Positions 23,779-34,734 of a stretch of DNA of 64,000 bases are shown in pieces. Both the position numbers and the translations under genes were made by a program. The stretch is from Aquilaria yunnanensis. Lineage: Eukaryota > Streptophyta > Magnoliopsida > Malvales > Thymelaeaceae. The DNA lies in contig CM077594.1 in assembly GCA_039654915.1 (NCBI GenBank), forward strand, positions 48,065,001 through 48,129,000, in the 5' to 3' direction. The notes beneath the pieces are model-generated. The model was not told the origin of the DNA. It ran no database searches and was given only the letters and a program-made list of their open reading frames with translations. Position 1 is the first letter of the stretch. Each line of letters starts with the position of its first letter.

Positions 23779-24645
23779 TAATGCCCATCGGCATTTTCAT
23801 TTTACGACATAATGGCTTGATGTTAGGACTTTCGATGTGGAGGGTGTCTGAAGGAGAGACTTCCGACGTGAGAGTGCTTGAAATGCTCAAAAGAATCAGG
23901 GGTTAGAAGGTCCCCAGACTGTGTTTCCAGGGGAGGAGCCTATGACGTCCAAGTAAGTATTTGGCAAGTGAAGAGTAGTGAATATAGAGCAAAGAGTAGA
24001 GTTCTCTCAAGAGTTCAGCCTTTCGTATCTCCTTACGAAGGTCATTTTCCCAAGTATTTATAGGAGGGCATTGGGAGAAGTCCATTTAACACAGCCCGCT
24101 CAGATCATGACACATGTTCGGCCAAATGTGGTCCGTACCTTTGGGGATAGGGATCTCCAGCTGGCCATAGGCCGTTCCGGCCACAAGTTAGGGTCGTGGG
24201 AGGCCTGTGTGTCAAGGGCGTGTGTGAGGTCTCTGTGTCAGAGGCTCCTTAACCATTTTTTTTGTGTTCACAAGACCCCTTCAGTGAAAGAGGCCTTTTT
24301 GCGATATGAGAGCTTCTAGCCGAGGTGGCTCCAGTTACTTGCAAGATCCCTTGGCATAGAGAATCCCCTTCGAAGGATGTTTTCCCCTGCCGAGGATGGT
24401 GAGTCTATTCCACCCGAAGTTGGTTAGGTCATCTTACCAATGGTGGTAGTGTACCACGTTCCTGAGGTCAATCCCGTTATTCCTCGAGGGTGATGATGGA
24501 TTATCGAGGTCAGGGGGTCAAGGACTGCAGACCCTCTTTTCCCAAGGTTAGTGCTCACATTCTCCGAGGTTGATGCTAGTTTGTTCCGAGGGTGGTGCTT
24601 CATCAGAGCTCGGGGGTTTGAAGGGTAATAGCCCTTTGGCTATCA
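23779..24645 (-). mobile_element. 5' LTR of element B (867 bp)
   Basis: On the plus strand it begins TAATGCCCATCGG (TG changed to TA) and ends GGCTATCA. Its length equals the 3' LTR at 5793-6659 but many sites differ. The following AGTGG matches the bases before the other LTR. Confidence 0.87.
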
Positions 24646-24650
24646 AGTGG

Positions 24651-27562
24651 CATTCCCACTACAAAGTCCATAGATATGGACCCCCACTCTCTCTCAGGTA
24701 TGGGTAAGTTCTGAAGCTTCCCACCTAGTTTATACTGTTCAACCTTTACTTGTTGGCACACTTAACACTTAGCTACATGAATGGTAATGTCATGTTTCAT
24801 ATATGGCCACCAAAAGTAAGCCCTAAGAGCATGGTACATTTTTGTGGCTCCAGGATGCATGCTAAGTTTACTAGAGTGTGCCTCTTCCAGAATCCGATAT
24901 CTTAGGTCATCCTTTTTAGGCACATATAATATATTGTAGAACTATAGCAATCCTTGCTTATTGGTGAATCCTTGGAAAACTTCTCTTCTCCTCTGGCCAG
25001 ACACCAACCCAATGTTTTCATCACTAAATTGTGATTCTTTGATGAGTTCCTTCCATTAAGGTGCAATAGTGAGCACACTAAGCTGCTCATGCTCCCAATT
25101 TAACCACTAACTTGCTAAGCAAGTAAGGTTAAGGCTCTCGGCCTTATGTTCCCTTTCTCCTCCCTTGAGCACTCTAGTGTAAATCTTGCTTAGGGCATCT
25201 GCCACTACGTTGGCTTTACCAGTTGTGTATTCAATTACACAGTCCAAATCCTTCAGGTACTTCAACCATCTCCATTGCTTAAGAGCAAAAACTACTACTG
25301 CTAGTTCCAGGTCATGCACTAGATACTTCTTCTCATGTGGTCTTAACTATCCAGATCCGAAAGCACTAACCTGCTTATCTTGCATTAGGACACAACCTAG
25401 CCCTACATGAGATGCATTAGTGTGCACCTCATAGTCATTTTCAGGATCTGGTAAAACTAACACAGGAGCTATTGTTAGCCTCCTTTTCAGTTCTTGGAAG
25501 CTTTCTTCATATTTGCTTTCCCAGACAAACTTATGGTTCCTTCTAGTTAACTGGGTCATGGGAGCTACTATAATAGAAAATTTTGGCACAAATCTCCTAC
25601 AGTAGCCTGCTAACCCCAAGAAACTTCCGACTTCCTTCATATTCTGGGGTTGCTTCAAATCTAAGATTGATTTTACCTTTTTGGGGTCCATCGCTAAAGC
25701 TTGATCATTTATCACATGACCCAGAAACCCAGTTTCTTGAGTCCAAAATTTACATTTACGTAGTTTCCCATAATGCTTATATTCTGGGAGCAAGCCAAGC
25801 ACCATCTTCAGGTGTTCTTTATGAGTTTCCTCATCTTTGGAGTATACCAAAATATCATCAATAAAAACCACTACAAAGTGGTGTAGGTATGCTCTGAACA
25901 CTCTCTGCATTAAATCCACAAAAAATGCAGCTGCATTTATGAGCCCAAATGGCATCACTGTATATTCAAAGTGTCCATACCTATTCCTAAAAGCAATCTT
26001 AGGTATGTCTTCATCCTTGACCCTTAGCTAGAAATAACCAGACCTTAGATCTATTTTAGAAAATATCTTTGCTCCTTTCAACTGATCAAATAGATCTTCA
26101 ATTCCTGGGAGGGCCTATTTGTTTTTAATCGTAAAGGCATTAAGTTTTCTGTAGTCTATACAAAGCCTAAGGGTTCCATCTTTCTCCTTCACAAACAAAA
26201 CAGGTGCTCCCCAAGGAGACACACTGGGTCTGATGAACCCTTTATCAAGCAATTCATCTAATTGCTTCCTCAGTTTTACCATTTTAGGTAATGCCATCCT
26301 ATATGGAGCAGTAGACACTGGTGCTGCTCCTACTACCAATTTAATTTCAAACTCCACACCTCTAATGGGTGGCAGTCCAGGTAGGTCTACAGGGTTTCCT
26401 CTAGGAAATCCTGAACTATAGGAATCTGCCAAATTTCACTAGCTACTCCCTTTCATTTAGTTCCAGGCATTCACATTCGTTCTCTAGAGTTATTAATTCC
26501 AACACCTTAACTTGGTAATCCAAGGCTAACTCTAGTTATTCATCTAATTTGAATGGTTTACAACCAGGCATCAATAATTGTGTTGGATGAAAATCTATAA
26601 TCACTTTATTTTCAGTTAGCCAGTTCATGCCTAATATCACACCATAGTCATAGGTGTCTAGCACTACTAAGTCTGCTCTTAATTTCAGCTTGTCAATCTA
26701 AATCACACAATTTTCAACTATGTGATATGTAAATAAGACTTCATTGCTAGCAGTTTTAACCAAATACATTTTTGTCATGTATTTTACTCCTAAATTCATG
26801 GTCTTAACCAGGTTAGAAGAAATTATGGACAATGAAGCTCCAGTATCAAATACTGCAAACACTAACTGGCCATTAAGGTAAACAGTACCTTTCAAGGCTC
26901 TCCTACTAGTCCTCTGCTGACTAGTTTCCTTTCCAACTACCTCGGCCTCTAGTGCTTCCTGAACCTTCTTCGAGGTGTCCAACTAAAACACCCTGCCAGG
27001 GGGTACATTTGGCCTCCTTTGATCCTGAGGCAACTTGGGCGCTTGCCTTCCACCTGGGTTAGGCATATTAGTCTTTATTTGTGGCATGGGTATCTGCCCT
27101 CCAGGGCCATTAGGGTTGTACCTCCCTAGCATTGTCCTATCATCCCCTCTTTTAGGGCAGTCTCTGACCAAGTGATCTGGGGCTCCACACTTGTGGCATC
27201 CACTGCTAAGCTTGTAACACTGGGGACCATACTACTGTGGCCCCTTCTCTTTCTTGCTTCCTTTCCTTCCCTAACTAGATTCAAGTTCTTCTTTGGGCCT
27301 CTTTTGGTGTCCCTTCTATGATCCACTTCCACTCCCTGGACCACTTCAGGTTTGTTCCTTGAATTCCTGCTCTATTGCTATAGCACTCTCTATTACTTGG
27401 TAGTAGTCTCTGGCTTCCACAACTTTGAGTATCTATCTTAGCTCAGGCTATAAGCCTCTCAAGAACCTTTTGGTCCTTAGCTCCCCCTGCCCATCATATT
27501 GAGAGCACATCTGATCAAGCTATTGAATTTCTATTCATACTCCATCACACTGAGGTCTCCCA
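24651..27562 (-). pseudogene. pol and C-terminal gag of element C, degenerate
   Basis: From right to left in coding order: gag zinc knuckle CHKCGAPDHLVRDC (about 27167-27208), protease with VFDTGASLSIISSNL (26698-26982), RT N-terminal half with [20 protein letters not shown] and [12 protein letters not shown] (26115-26432), RT C-terminal half with [14 protein letters not shown] (25347-25958), RNase H with [18 protein letters not shown] and KANVVADALSK, then the damaged integrase N-terminus up to the B insertion. In RNase H the usual TDAS reads TNAS, losing a catalytic Asp. Multiple stops and frame breaks make it non-functional. Confidence 0.85.
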
Positions 27563-27993
27563 TGTTACCCACTCTGGGGTAGTCCAATTATGGTGCCAAA
27601 ATTGTGGATTTTGACTCCTAGGATTCGTAATGTTCTATAGGCCATCAGAACACTACCCTTAGTGTGCAAACCCAAGTGGCCCTCCTGGGCACTATGTAAA
27701 CACATGCATATTGGTCTAACCATCACACACATATTCACATTTCAGGCATACTATGGCAGCACAGAAGGAAAACACTAGCGCAAGTCTTAATCTTGGCTAC
27801 CACACATTAGGCAATCTTGTTAAGTTCTAGTGACCAACCACTGCACCTATAACTTCCACTAAAAAACTATATCATTTTAGTTCCTCCATTATCAAGTAGA
27901 GACTTAGAGAAAACCAACGAATTTTTTTTACATCAATAGCCCATCTATGGACCAAGTTACAAATTTTTTAAGTTGGTTACAAAATTCTGACTA

Positions 27994-28242
27994 AATGAAC
28001 AGTAACTTATCCAACTTTGCAATGTCATTTATTTGGCTACAAGTCTCCAAATTCAAAAGTTTTAAATTGAAATTCAACCACTAGATGTTCTCTAGATGTG
28101 GTCAAAATTTCATACAAATATTCTTCCACACAAGGAGATATAGAACTTTAAGTCCAGAGTTGAAATTCTAGTCACTTTATGGGCATTTTGCCCATACAAA
28201 ATTTTATAAGTATGCAAACACTTCATTAACAAGGGAAAAACC
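27994..28242 (+). repeat. 249-bp direct duplication, left copy, upstream of element F
   Basis: This stretch of the E LTR lies directly before the 5' LTR of F and recurs at 39382-39630 directly after the 3' LTR. I see one base difference (CCACTAG versus CCCCTAG). Normal integration leaves 5 bp. Confidence 0.9.
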
Positions 28243-29112
28243 TGATAGCCAAAGGCTATCGCCTCAATCTGGCCGAACACCCTGCCACAACAATGGCCAG
28301 AAGAACTGGCGCTTCCCGGGAACAGGTGGAATCATGCACCTCGGGAGATAGCCGGAGAGCTCCGAGCCTCGGCACGCCAGTAAAACTTGAGGACTCCATT
28401 CGCCCCCCTAAGGTTGTGAACAGCGCGCCTTCGGAAAAGTGGCACCAGACATTGCTGCCCGAACATGATATCCCCGAAGGCGGAACTCCCTGGAACTGGG
28501 AACCCCCGAACTGAGGGTATGATTCCCGAAGAGGCTCTGTCCGAACTAGACGACGACCTCGCCCAGGGACCTCGGGAGTACGGCAGGAGCATTTATGGAA
28601 GCATTTAAGGAAGCCTCTGACACGTCCCACCACAGACGTAAAAAGTCGCCCTGACGCGCAGACGCCATCAGAATCATATCATGGCCCGTCTCAGCACAAG
28701 GCTCGAGACCATCTAGTTACCAACTATCTGTCCCCTACGCCTAGACGTTCAGGAGCATCCGACCACACACGTGTCATGATCTGAACGGGCTAGGTATTCC
28801 TATATATACAGGAAATAAATACTTGACAGGAGGTTGGCAGGCCGGATATACAGCTCCCACACTCTGAGAAAATACCAGGCGAGACTTTTCTGCCTTTCTC
28901 TTTGAGCTAGTGACTTTCTCCTTCTTCCGGCCACCACTGACTTGGGCGTCGGAGGCTCCCCCCCCCCGGAAAAACACTCCGGGGGCCTCCTAACCCTGTT
29001 TACCAGCTTTTCGGGTACTCTCCTTGGGGCGATCCACCTTCCAGGTGTTCTTCCTCCTAGAAGTCTCCTCAACAGTCATCATGACTCACAACGATGAGGC
29101 CTTGGGCCATCA
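28243..29112 (+). mobile_element. 5' LTR of element F (870 bp)
   Basis: It begins TGATAGCCAAAGG and ends GGGCCATCA, two bases before the primer site. The end is confirmed by the solo LTR at 11183-12048, which stops at the same place with a target duplication. U3 contains ACACGTGTCATGATCT at 28767-28782 and a TATATATA box at 28801-28808. Confidence 0.9.
28767..28808 (+). promoter_or_regulatory. Sense LTR promoter core of element F
   Basis: ACACGTGTCATGATCT (a G-box/ABRE-like ACGTG core) is followed 18 bases later by TATATATA. The same pair occurs in the 3' LTR (TATA box 39092-39099) and, with changes, in the LTRs of A and B. It should drive the genomic RNA. Confidence 0.65.
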
Positions 29113-29114
29113 TT

Positions 29115-29132
29115 TGGCGCCGTCTGTGGGAA
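29115..29132 (+). other. Primer-binding site of element F
   Basis: TGGCGCCGTCTGTGGGAA lies two bases after the LTR. The first nine bases complement the 3' end of plant tRNA-Asp (…ACGGCGCCA); the rest matches it less well. The tRNA assignment is inference. Confidence 0.7.
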
Positions 29133-29281
29133 CCCGCTCGCAGATTGCCGTCGTTGAGACTCGGCGTTCTAAGGACAAGGGACTCCCAAGGTCCTCGTCC
29201 GTGCCTGAGATACAACCGGCTGCTGAGCAGACACTCCCAGAGACTTCTACGCCCGAGGAGGACCGCCCTCTGGTAATCACC

Positions 29282-32200
29282 ATGAGCTTCTTGAGGGACT
29301 TTCAGCGCTCGGTCGTTGCTGAAATGACTCAGCAGATCGACCGAAGATGGCCACAGCAGTCACAGGCCCAGAAACCCTCCTCATCAACACGCCCTCGGGA
29401 GAGAAGCCCCAAGTCTACACACCGCAGTTCAGAAAGTGGAGATCCTCGCGGAGAATCATCCACAGAAGATATAGCCCTCGGGAAACGGCCTGTGGGACAA
29501 ACCGGTTCCAAGCGACCGAGAGTCTCACAGCGAAGCAGTTCGTCGCCCGAGGCGAGGGCCCTGACCCCTCCGCGCCGAACTCGCTCCCCGAAAATGCGCC
29601 GTCGATCTCCCTCCCGCGAAAATGGTCCTAGCGCCACTGCGCTTATGGAAAGGATATTGGCACGGCTGGACAGAGTGGAGAAGCAAGTGACCAGAAAACC
29701 CGTTTGGGACAGGCTGTCGGGGGCATTATGCGAAGATGGCTCCCCGTTTATTCGCACCGTCGTTGAGGCAGCTATGCCAGGCGACTTCAGAGTGCCTAGG
29801 CTGGAGATCTATGATGGCCGGACTGATCCACAGGCCCATCTGACGAAGTACAGGCGGAGCATGATAATGCACGGAGCTGATGACGTTACCATGTGCAAAT
29901 GCTTTGAAGTCACCCTCACGGGCCCAGCAACAGCATGGTACAATTCTTTGCCCCCAGGGACTATCACTGAGTTTCAGGAGTTGTCCACAGCCTTTACCCA
30001 GCAGTTCATTGGGAGCAGGCCGACGGCCAAAATGCCTGTACAGATGTTTGACATAGAGCAGAGAAACGGAGAGACGATCCGAGACTATGTCGAACGATTC
30101 AACAGGGAAGCACTCAGCGTCCCGGACTTCCGGCCCGAAATCCGCATCCTCGCTATGACACGGGGCTTTCGGCGTGACTCACAGCTGTTCTACGAGTTCT
30201 CAAAGGACCCCCCGGAAACCCTCGGAGAATTTTACCGAAGGGCAGAGCAGCACATGACAGCCGAGGAATTGAGGATGGCGGGGCCGAAGTCTGATCATCA
30301 CCGCGCCGAAGGGTCCAGCCAGCAAGCTCGGCATCTTTCTGAACATACAGGTCGACCACGGCGAATGCGAGGAAAGAAACCTCAAAGTTTCACACCCTTG
30401 AGCATGACACGGACCAACATTCTCATGGCGCTGGAAAGGCAAGGGACGCAGATTCGGCGGCCAAAGGCCATGGCCGCCGATAATAAGAAAAATGCCAAGA
30501 AGTTCTGCCAGTTTCATCGCGACCACGGTCATGACACCGAAGACTGCTTCCAGCTGAAGAAGTACATAGAGTCGCTGATCAAACAGGGCCAACTTCGCAA
30601 GTACCTACGGATGCCCTCCCCAAAGGGCAGAAAAGAGGAGGAAGAGAGGGCCGAAAACGAGGACTATGACTCCGACAGGCGGAGAAACAGAAGTCCAAAA
30701 AGGCGCCTTCCACCTCCAGTAGGGGTCATCCAAACCATCACCACGGGGCTCCCATCCTCGGAAAGAAAGCGGAAGGCCAGAGAAATTGCAGTCATGGAGT
30801 ATCAAAGTCCATCAAAGAAACTGGCTCGCAAAGATGGCTCCACCGTCGTCTTCCCCCACGACGACCCGCTGCTGATAATGGCGAGAATAGGGAACTGGGA
30901 CGTCAAGAGAGTGTTGCTTGATGATGGCTCAAATGCTGACGTCCTATTCTCGCACTTACTGCCGAGCTTGGGCATCTCCAGCAGTGAGCTGAAACCTGTC
31001 ACCACGCCCACCTTCGGCGTTGGGCCATCTGAACTACCCGTCCTCGGATGGATCGACCTCCCTTTGATGATGAAAGGTACTTCGGTAGACGGAGCAGCTG
31101 AGTTGTACGCGTCCACAATGGCAAGATTCATCGTCATGGATGTCCCGTCTTCGTACAACGCCATCCTTGGAAGGCAGACTCAGGGGAACCTGCACATTCG
31201 CCCCGATGTGAAGTACTTGACTGTCACATTCGCCACCAAGGATGGAGATGCAGAGGTCTTCATCGACCAAGCCGAGGTAAGAAAGGTGTTTTCAAAAACA
31301 CGAAAGGCTCCGGCAAACAGCTCTACACAAACGGTGGAGGCAAAGGCGCAGGAGAAAGGAAAAAAAGGAGATCCTGCAGAAGCAGAAATGGAAGCAGTAG
31401 ATCTTGTCCCAGGACAATCTACCCGAATAGGGAAGAGCTTGGCCAAAGGTGATAAGGAAAATCTTGTATCCTTTCTGCTAAAAAATAAAGATCTGTTTGC
31501 CTACTCGCCGAAAGACATGCCAGGAGTGAACCCTGGCATAATACAGCACAGCCTCAAAGTAAGCCCGGAAGCAAAACCTATCAGGCAAAAGAAACGAAGC
31601 ATCTCAGCCCACAAAAGCAACTTCGTGAAAACCGAAGTCCAGCGCCTATTGGATGCTGAAGTTATCAGGGAGGTAAAATACCCCGAATGGTTAAGCAACG
31701 TGGTCATTGCCACAAAAGAAGGTAGCAGCAAACTCCGGATGTGCATTGATTTCAGAAACTTGAACGATGCTTGCCCGAAAGACTCATTTCCCCTCCCGCC
31801 AATAGATCAACTGGTAGATTCAACGGCCGAATACGGGCTCCTGAGCTTCCTAGATGCCTTCAGCGGCTACCATCAGATAAGGATGGACCCCGAAGATGAA
31901 GAGAAAACTGCCTTCATCACTGAGGGAGGAACGTACTGCTATATCAGAATGCCCTTCGGGCTGAAAAATGCAGGAGCCACCTACCAGAGACTGATGAACA
32001 AGGTCTTTAAAGACCAAATGGGGAGAAACATGGAAGTATATGTTGATGATATGATAGTAAAAAGCAAGCTGCCCGGCTACCACGTTGCAGATTTGGAGGA
32101 AACCTTCCAAAAGCTCAGGGCCTTCGGGATTCGCCTTAACCCCGAGAAGTGTATCTCCGGGGTGACGTCGGGAAAATTCCTTGGGTACATGGTATCCGAA

Positions 32201-34492
32201 AGAGGCATCGACGCCAATCCTGAGAAGATTAAGGCTCTGCTTGAGTTCCGAACTCCTGCCACAGTTAAAGACGTGCAGAGACTAACCGGAAGAATAACCT
32301 CTCTGAGCAGGTTTATTTCCAGGTACGGAGATAGGTGTACACCTTTCTTCAAAGTCCTCACAAAGGCAGCAAAGATGGAAGGCGACCTCGGAAGAAACAA
32401 TCATCCCTGGGATGAAGATTGCCAAAAGGCCTGGGAAGAACTCAAAGTCTACCTGGCCAGCCTGCCGACTCTGCGACAACCTCGGGAGGGAGAACCCCTC
32501 GTACTGTACCTCGCCGTCACAGAAAAGGCCGTGAGCTCGGTCCTGATAAAAGAAGAAGGGCCGAAACAATGGCCGGTCTACTACGTCAGCAAGTCCCTGC
32601 ATGGCACCGAAGTCAGGTACCCTTTGCTTCAAAAAGCTATATACGCCTTGGTGCTTGCAGGAAGAAGACTGCGACCATATTTCCAGGCTCACCCCATCAT
32701 CGTCCGAAGTAGTCTACCACTACGGGATGTTATGAAGAGAGTTGATCATTCGGGAAGGCTCTCCAAGTGGTGCATAGAGCTTGGCGAACACGAAATCACA
32801 TATGAGCCTCGGAAGGCCATAAAAGCCCAAGCATTGGCAGATTTTATCGCCGAAATACCCACCACTGAGGAGAACCACTCAGATCCGAAAGAAGGTGAGC
32901 CAGAATGGACCTTGCATGTTGACGGAGCCTCGGGGTCCGTACGCCAGGGAGCTGGAATAGTTATCAGAGGACCCGAAGGCCTAGAGGTGATGAAGGCTAT
33001 CAAGTTCAGCTTCAACGTTACCAATAATGTGGCTGAGTATGAAGCCCTCATAGCGGGATTACGCTTGGCCAGAAAGATTGGCGTGAGAAACTTAAGGGCT
33101 CACAGCGATTCCCAGCTGGTAGTTCGGCAGATGGCAGGAGATTATGGGGCGAAGGACCCAATCTTGGCAAAATACCACGAGCTGGTAAGAAAACTCATCC
33201 AAGAGTTTGACGCCGTGCGGATCGAAAATGTACCCCGGCGGAATAACACTGAGGCAGATTGCTTAGCGAAGTCCAAAACATACACCGAGGTGCTAGACCA
33301 TCCAAGAATCTCCGTGCTAAGCGTAACGACCTCGGGAATGGGGTGGAAGGACCCCATAAAGAGATACCTCGCAGAGAATGAGCTTCTCGAAGACGCCGGC
33401 AATGCTGCAAGACTGCGAAGACGCGCCAGAAGATTCTTCCTGATTGGTGAAGAGTTATATCGGCAAGGATATGCAAATCCGCTGCAGAGATGTGTGGGCG
33501 AAGAGGATACTGAGATGGTCCTCGAAGAAGTCCACGAAGGCATGTGCGGCTCGCACATTGGAACTGATGCCCTTGCAGCAGTGATACTCCGCCAAGGATA
33601 CTTCTGGCCTACCCTGAGAAAGGACGCAAGGCAGTTCGTCCAGAAGTGCGGTAGTTGCCAGAGACATGCAAAAATCCAGAGGATACCCTCGGAAATGGTA
33701 ACGTCGGCAGACTATCCTTGGCCCTTCGCAGTCTGGGGTATAGACCTCATTGGACCACTCCCCACAGCGCCCGAAGGCGTGAAATTCTGCGTGGTAGCAG
33801 TGGACTATTTCTCAAAGTGGGTAGAGGCAGAACCACTAGCAACTATCTCGGCAAAAGAAGTGCAGAAGTTCGTATGGAAAAACATCGTATGCAGATTTGG
33901 CATACCGAGGGTACTAGTAGCTGATAATGGATCCCAGTTCATAGACAAAGGATTCCAGGAATTCATCAGCGACCTCGGAATAAAGATGCACTTCGCCCCA
34001 GTAGCTCACCCCCAAAGCAATGGGCAGGTGGAAGTATCAAACAGGACCATAAAAGATGGCCTGAAAAAGAGACTTGGGGAAGCCAAGGGGAAATGGCCAG
34101 GAGAACTCCAAAGTGTATTGTGGAGCTACCGAACGACGCCACGAAGAGCCACAGGGGAAACTCCCTTCTCACTCGTCTTCGGAACAGAGGCCATTATCCC
34201 AATAGAGATAGTTCAGCCTTCAATACGGGTGCAAGTATTTGATGAAGGCGGAAACGACCTCGGTCTGAGAACTAAGCTCGACCTTGTGGCCGAACACAGA
34301 GAAATAGCCGAGCTGAGAAGAAAAGCTTTCCAGCAAAGAGTGGCCGCGGCTATCAACTTAAAAGCCAGGCCAAAAGAAATAAAAAAAGGAGACCTCGTTC
34401 TCCGAAAGGCCGACTTTGCACCCCGAAGGCCATCTCACGGAGTACTTCGTGCAAATTGGGAAGGACCTTATCTGGTTCTCGCCGAAGTATGA
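29282..34492 (+). CDS. gag-pol: gag-pol polyprotein of element F (Tat/Retand-like Ty3/gypsy)
   Basis: Single frame, 1736 aa from the first ATG after the primer site. Domains: gag core (DFRVPRLEIYDGRTDP to FYRRAEQHM, nt 29781-30270), CHHC knuckle CQFHRDHGHDTEDC (from residue 409), protease LLDDGSNAD (catalytic Asp 30923-30925), RT with MCIDFRNLNDACPKDSFPLP and YVDD at 32039-32050, the RT-linked RNase H, a second RNase H with HVDGASGS (Asp 32921-32923), AEYEAL and HSDSQL, then integrase with HHCC and a D-59-D-35-E triad (33743, 33923, 34031). The dual RNase H is a known mark of plant Tat elements. It stops at TGA 34490-34492; the frame stays open beyond it to TAA 34577-34579, so the integrase tail lacks 29 residues. 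The frame is also open upstream across the primer site, with an in-frame ATG at 29081 inside the LTR, so the true start is uncertain. Confidence 0.92.
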   Translation: MSFLRDFQRSVVAEMTQQIDRRWPQQSQAQKPSSSTRPRERSPKSTHRSSESGDPRGESSTEDIALGKRPVGQTGSKRPRVSQRSSSSPEARALTPPRRTRSPKMRRRSPSRENGPSATALMERILARLDRVEKQVTRKPVWDRLSGALCEDGSPFIRTVVEAAMPGDFRVPRLEIYDGRTDPQAHLTKYRRSMIMHGADDVTMCKCFEVTLTGPATAWYNSLPPGTITEFQELSTAFTQQFIGSRPTAKMPVQMFDIEQRNGETIRDYVERFNREALSVPDFRPEIRILAMTRGFRRDSQLFYEFSKDPPETLGEFYRRAEQHMTAEELRMAGPKSDHHRAEGSSQQARHLSEHTGRPRRMRGKKPQSFTPLSMTRTNILMALERQGTQIRRPKAMAADNKKNAKKFCQFHRDHGHDTEDCFQLKKYIESLIKQGQLRKYLRMPSPKGRKEEEERAENEDYDSDRRRNRSPKRRLPPPVGVIQTITTGLPSSERKRKAREIAVMEYQSPSKKLARKDGSTVVFPHDDPLLIMARIGNWDVKRVLLDDGSNADVLFSHLLPSLGISSSELKPVTTPTFGVGPSELPVLGWIDLPLMMKGTSVDGAAELYASTMARFIVMDVPSSYNAILGRQTQGNLHIRPDVKYLTVTFATKDGDAEVFIDQAEVRKVFSKTRKAPANSSTQTVEAKAQEKGKKGDPAEAEMEAVDLVPGQSTRIGKSLAKGDKENLVSFLLKNKDLFAYSPKDMPGVNPGIIQHSLKVSPEAKPIRQKKRSISAHKSNFVKTEVQRLLDAEVIREVKYPEWLSNVVIATKEGSSKLRMCIDFRNLNDACPKDSFPLPPIDQLVDSTAEYGLLSFLDAFSGYHQIRMDPEDEEKTAFITEGGTYCYIRMPFGLKNAGATYQRLMNKVFKDQMGRNMEVYVDDMIVKSKLPGYHVADLEETFQKLRAFGIRLNPEKCISGVTSGKFLGYMVSERGIDANPEKIKALLEFRTPATVKDVQRLTGRITSLSRFISRYGDRCTPFFKVLTKAAKMEGDLGRNNHPWDEDCQKAWEELKVYLASLPTLRQPREGEPLVLYLAVTEKAVSSVLIKEEGPKQWPVYYVSKSLHGTEVRYPLLQKAIYALVLAGRRLRPYFQAHPIIVRSSLPLRDVMKRVDHSGRLSKWCIELGEHEITYEPRKAIKAQALADFIAEIPTTEENHSDPKEGEPEWTLHVDGASGSVRQGAGIVIRGPEGLEVMKAIKFSFNVTNNVAEYEALIAGLRLARKIGVRNLRAHSDSQLVVRQMAGDYGAKDPILAKYHELVRKLIQEFDAVRIENVPRRNNTEADCLAKSKTYTEVLDHPRISVLSVTTSGMGWKDPIKRYLAENELLEDAGNAARLRRRARRFFLIGEELYRQGYANPLQRCVGEEDTEMVLEEVHEGMCGSHIGTDALAAVILRQGYFWPTLRKDARQFVQKCGSCQRHAKIQRIPSEMVTSADYPWPFAVWGIDLIGPLPTAPEGVKFCVVAVDYFSKWVEAEPLATISAKEVQKFVWKNIVCRFGIPRVLVADNGSQFIDKGFQEFISDLGIKMHFAPVAHPQSNGQVEVSNRTIKDGLKKRLGEAKGKWPGELQSVLWSYRTTPRRATGETPFSLVFGTEAIIPIEIVQPSIRVQVFDEGGNDLGLRTKLDLVAEHREIAELRRKAFQQRVAAAINLKARPKEIKKGDLVLRKADFAPRRPSHGVLRANWEGPYLVLAEV

Positions 34493-34734
34493 AAAGGCGT
34501 GTACAAGCTTGGCGACGCCGAAGGCGTAGAATTGAAAAACACTTGGCATTCAGACGCCCTGAAAAAATTCTACGCCTAAGGTTGAGCGGAAGAAATATAT
34601 TGTACAAAAAATATTCTAAGTACAGGATGGTCCGGAGAAGAATGGTCTGGAGAAAATTTTTAAGTATACCAAATTGTCCAGGACAAAATTCCGCGAAGGT
34701 GCTCGCCACGAAAAAAGCAGATATGACTTCCCGA

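Larger units (their letters stand above)
5793..24645 (-). mobile_element. Element B: minus-strand Tat-type gypsy with three nested insertions
   Basis: Two 867-bp LTRs (5793-6659 as 3' LTR, 23779-24645 as 5' LTR) are flanked by the same five bases, AGTGG (5788-5792 and 24646-24650). The interior reads, in element sense, primer site, gag, protease, RT, a large gap, antisense gene and polypurine tract. Element H and a D-LTR interrupt pol, and a solo copia LTR interrupts gag. Integrase, both RNase H domains and most of the antisense gene were lost at the junction with H near 8380-8441. The LTRs differ far more than those of F, so B is older. Confidence 0.88.

Noticed and set aside
27994..28242. 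The 249-bp copies as part of the LTRs of F
   Set aside because: The same sequence occurs in uninterrupted D-LTRs (for example about 45280-45510), so it is host LTR sequence.
29024..29281. Treating the whole open frame from 29024 as coding
   Set aside because: The start there is TTG inside the LTR. I kept the ATG after the primer site as the start and reported the in-frame ATG at 29081 as a possibility.
31501..33667. Long minus-strand frames opposite pol of F
   Set aside because: They are shadows of the gag-pol codon pattern, with no family resemblance and no promoter or splice pattern like the real antisense gene.
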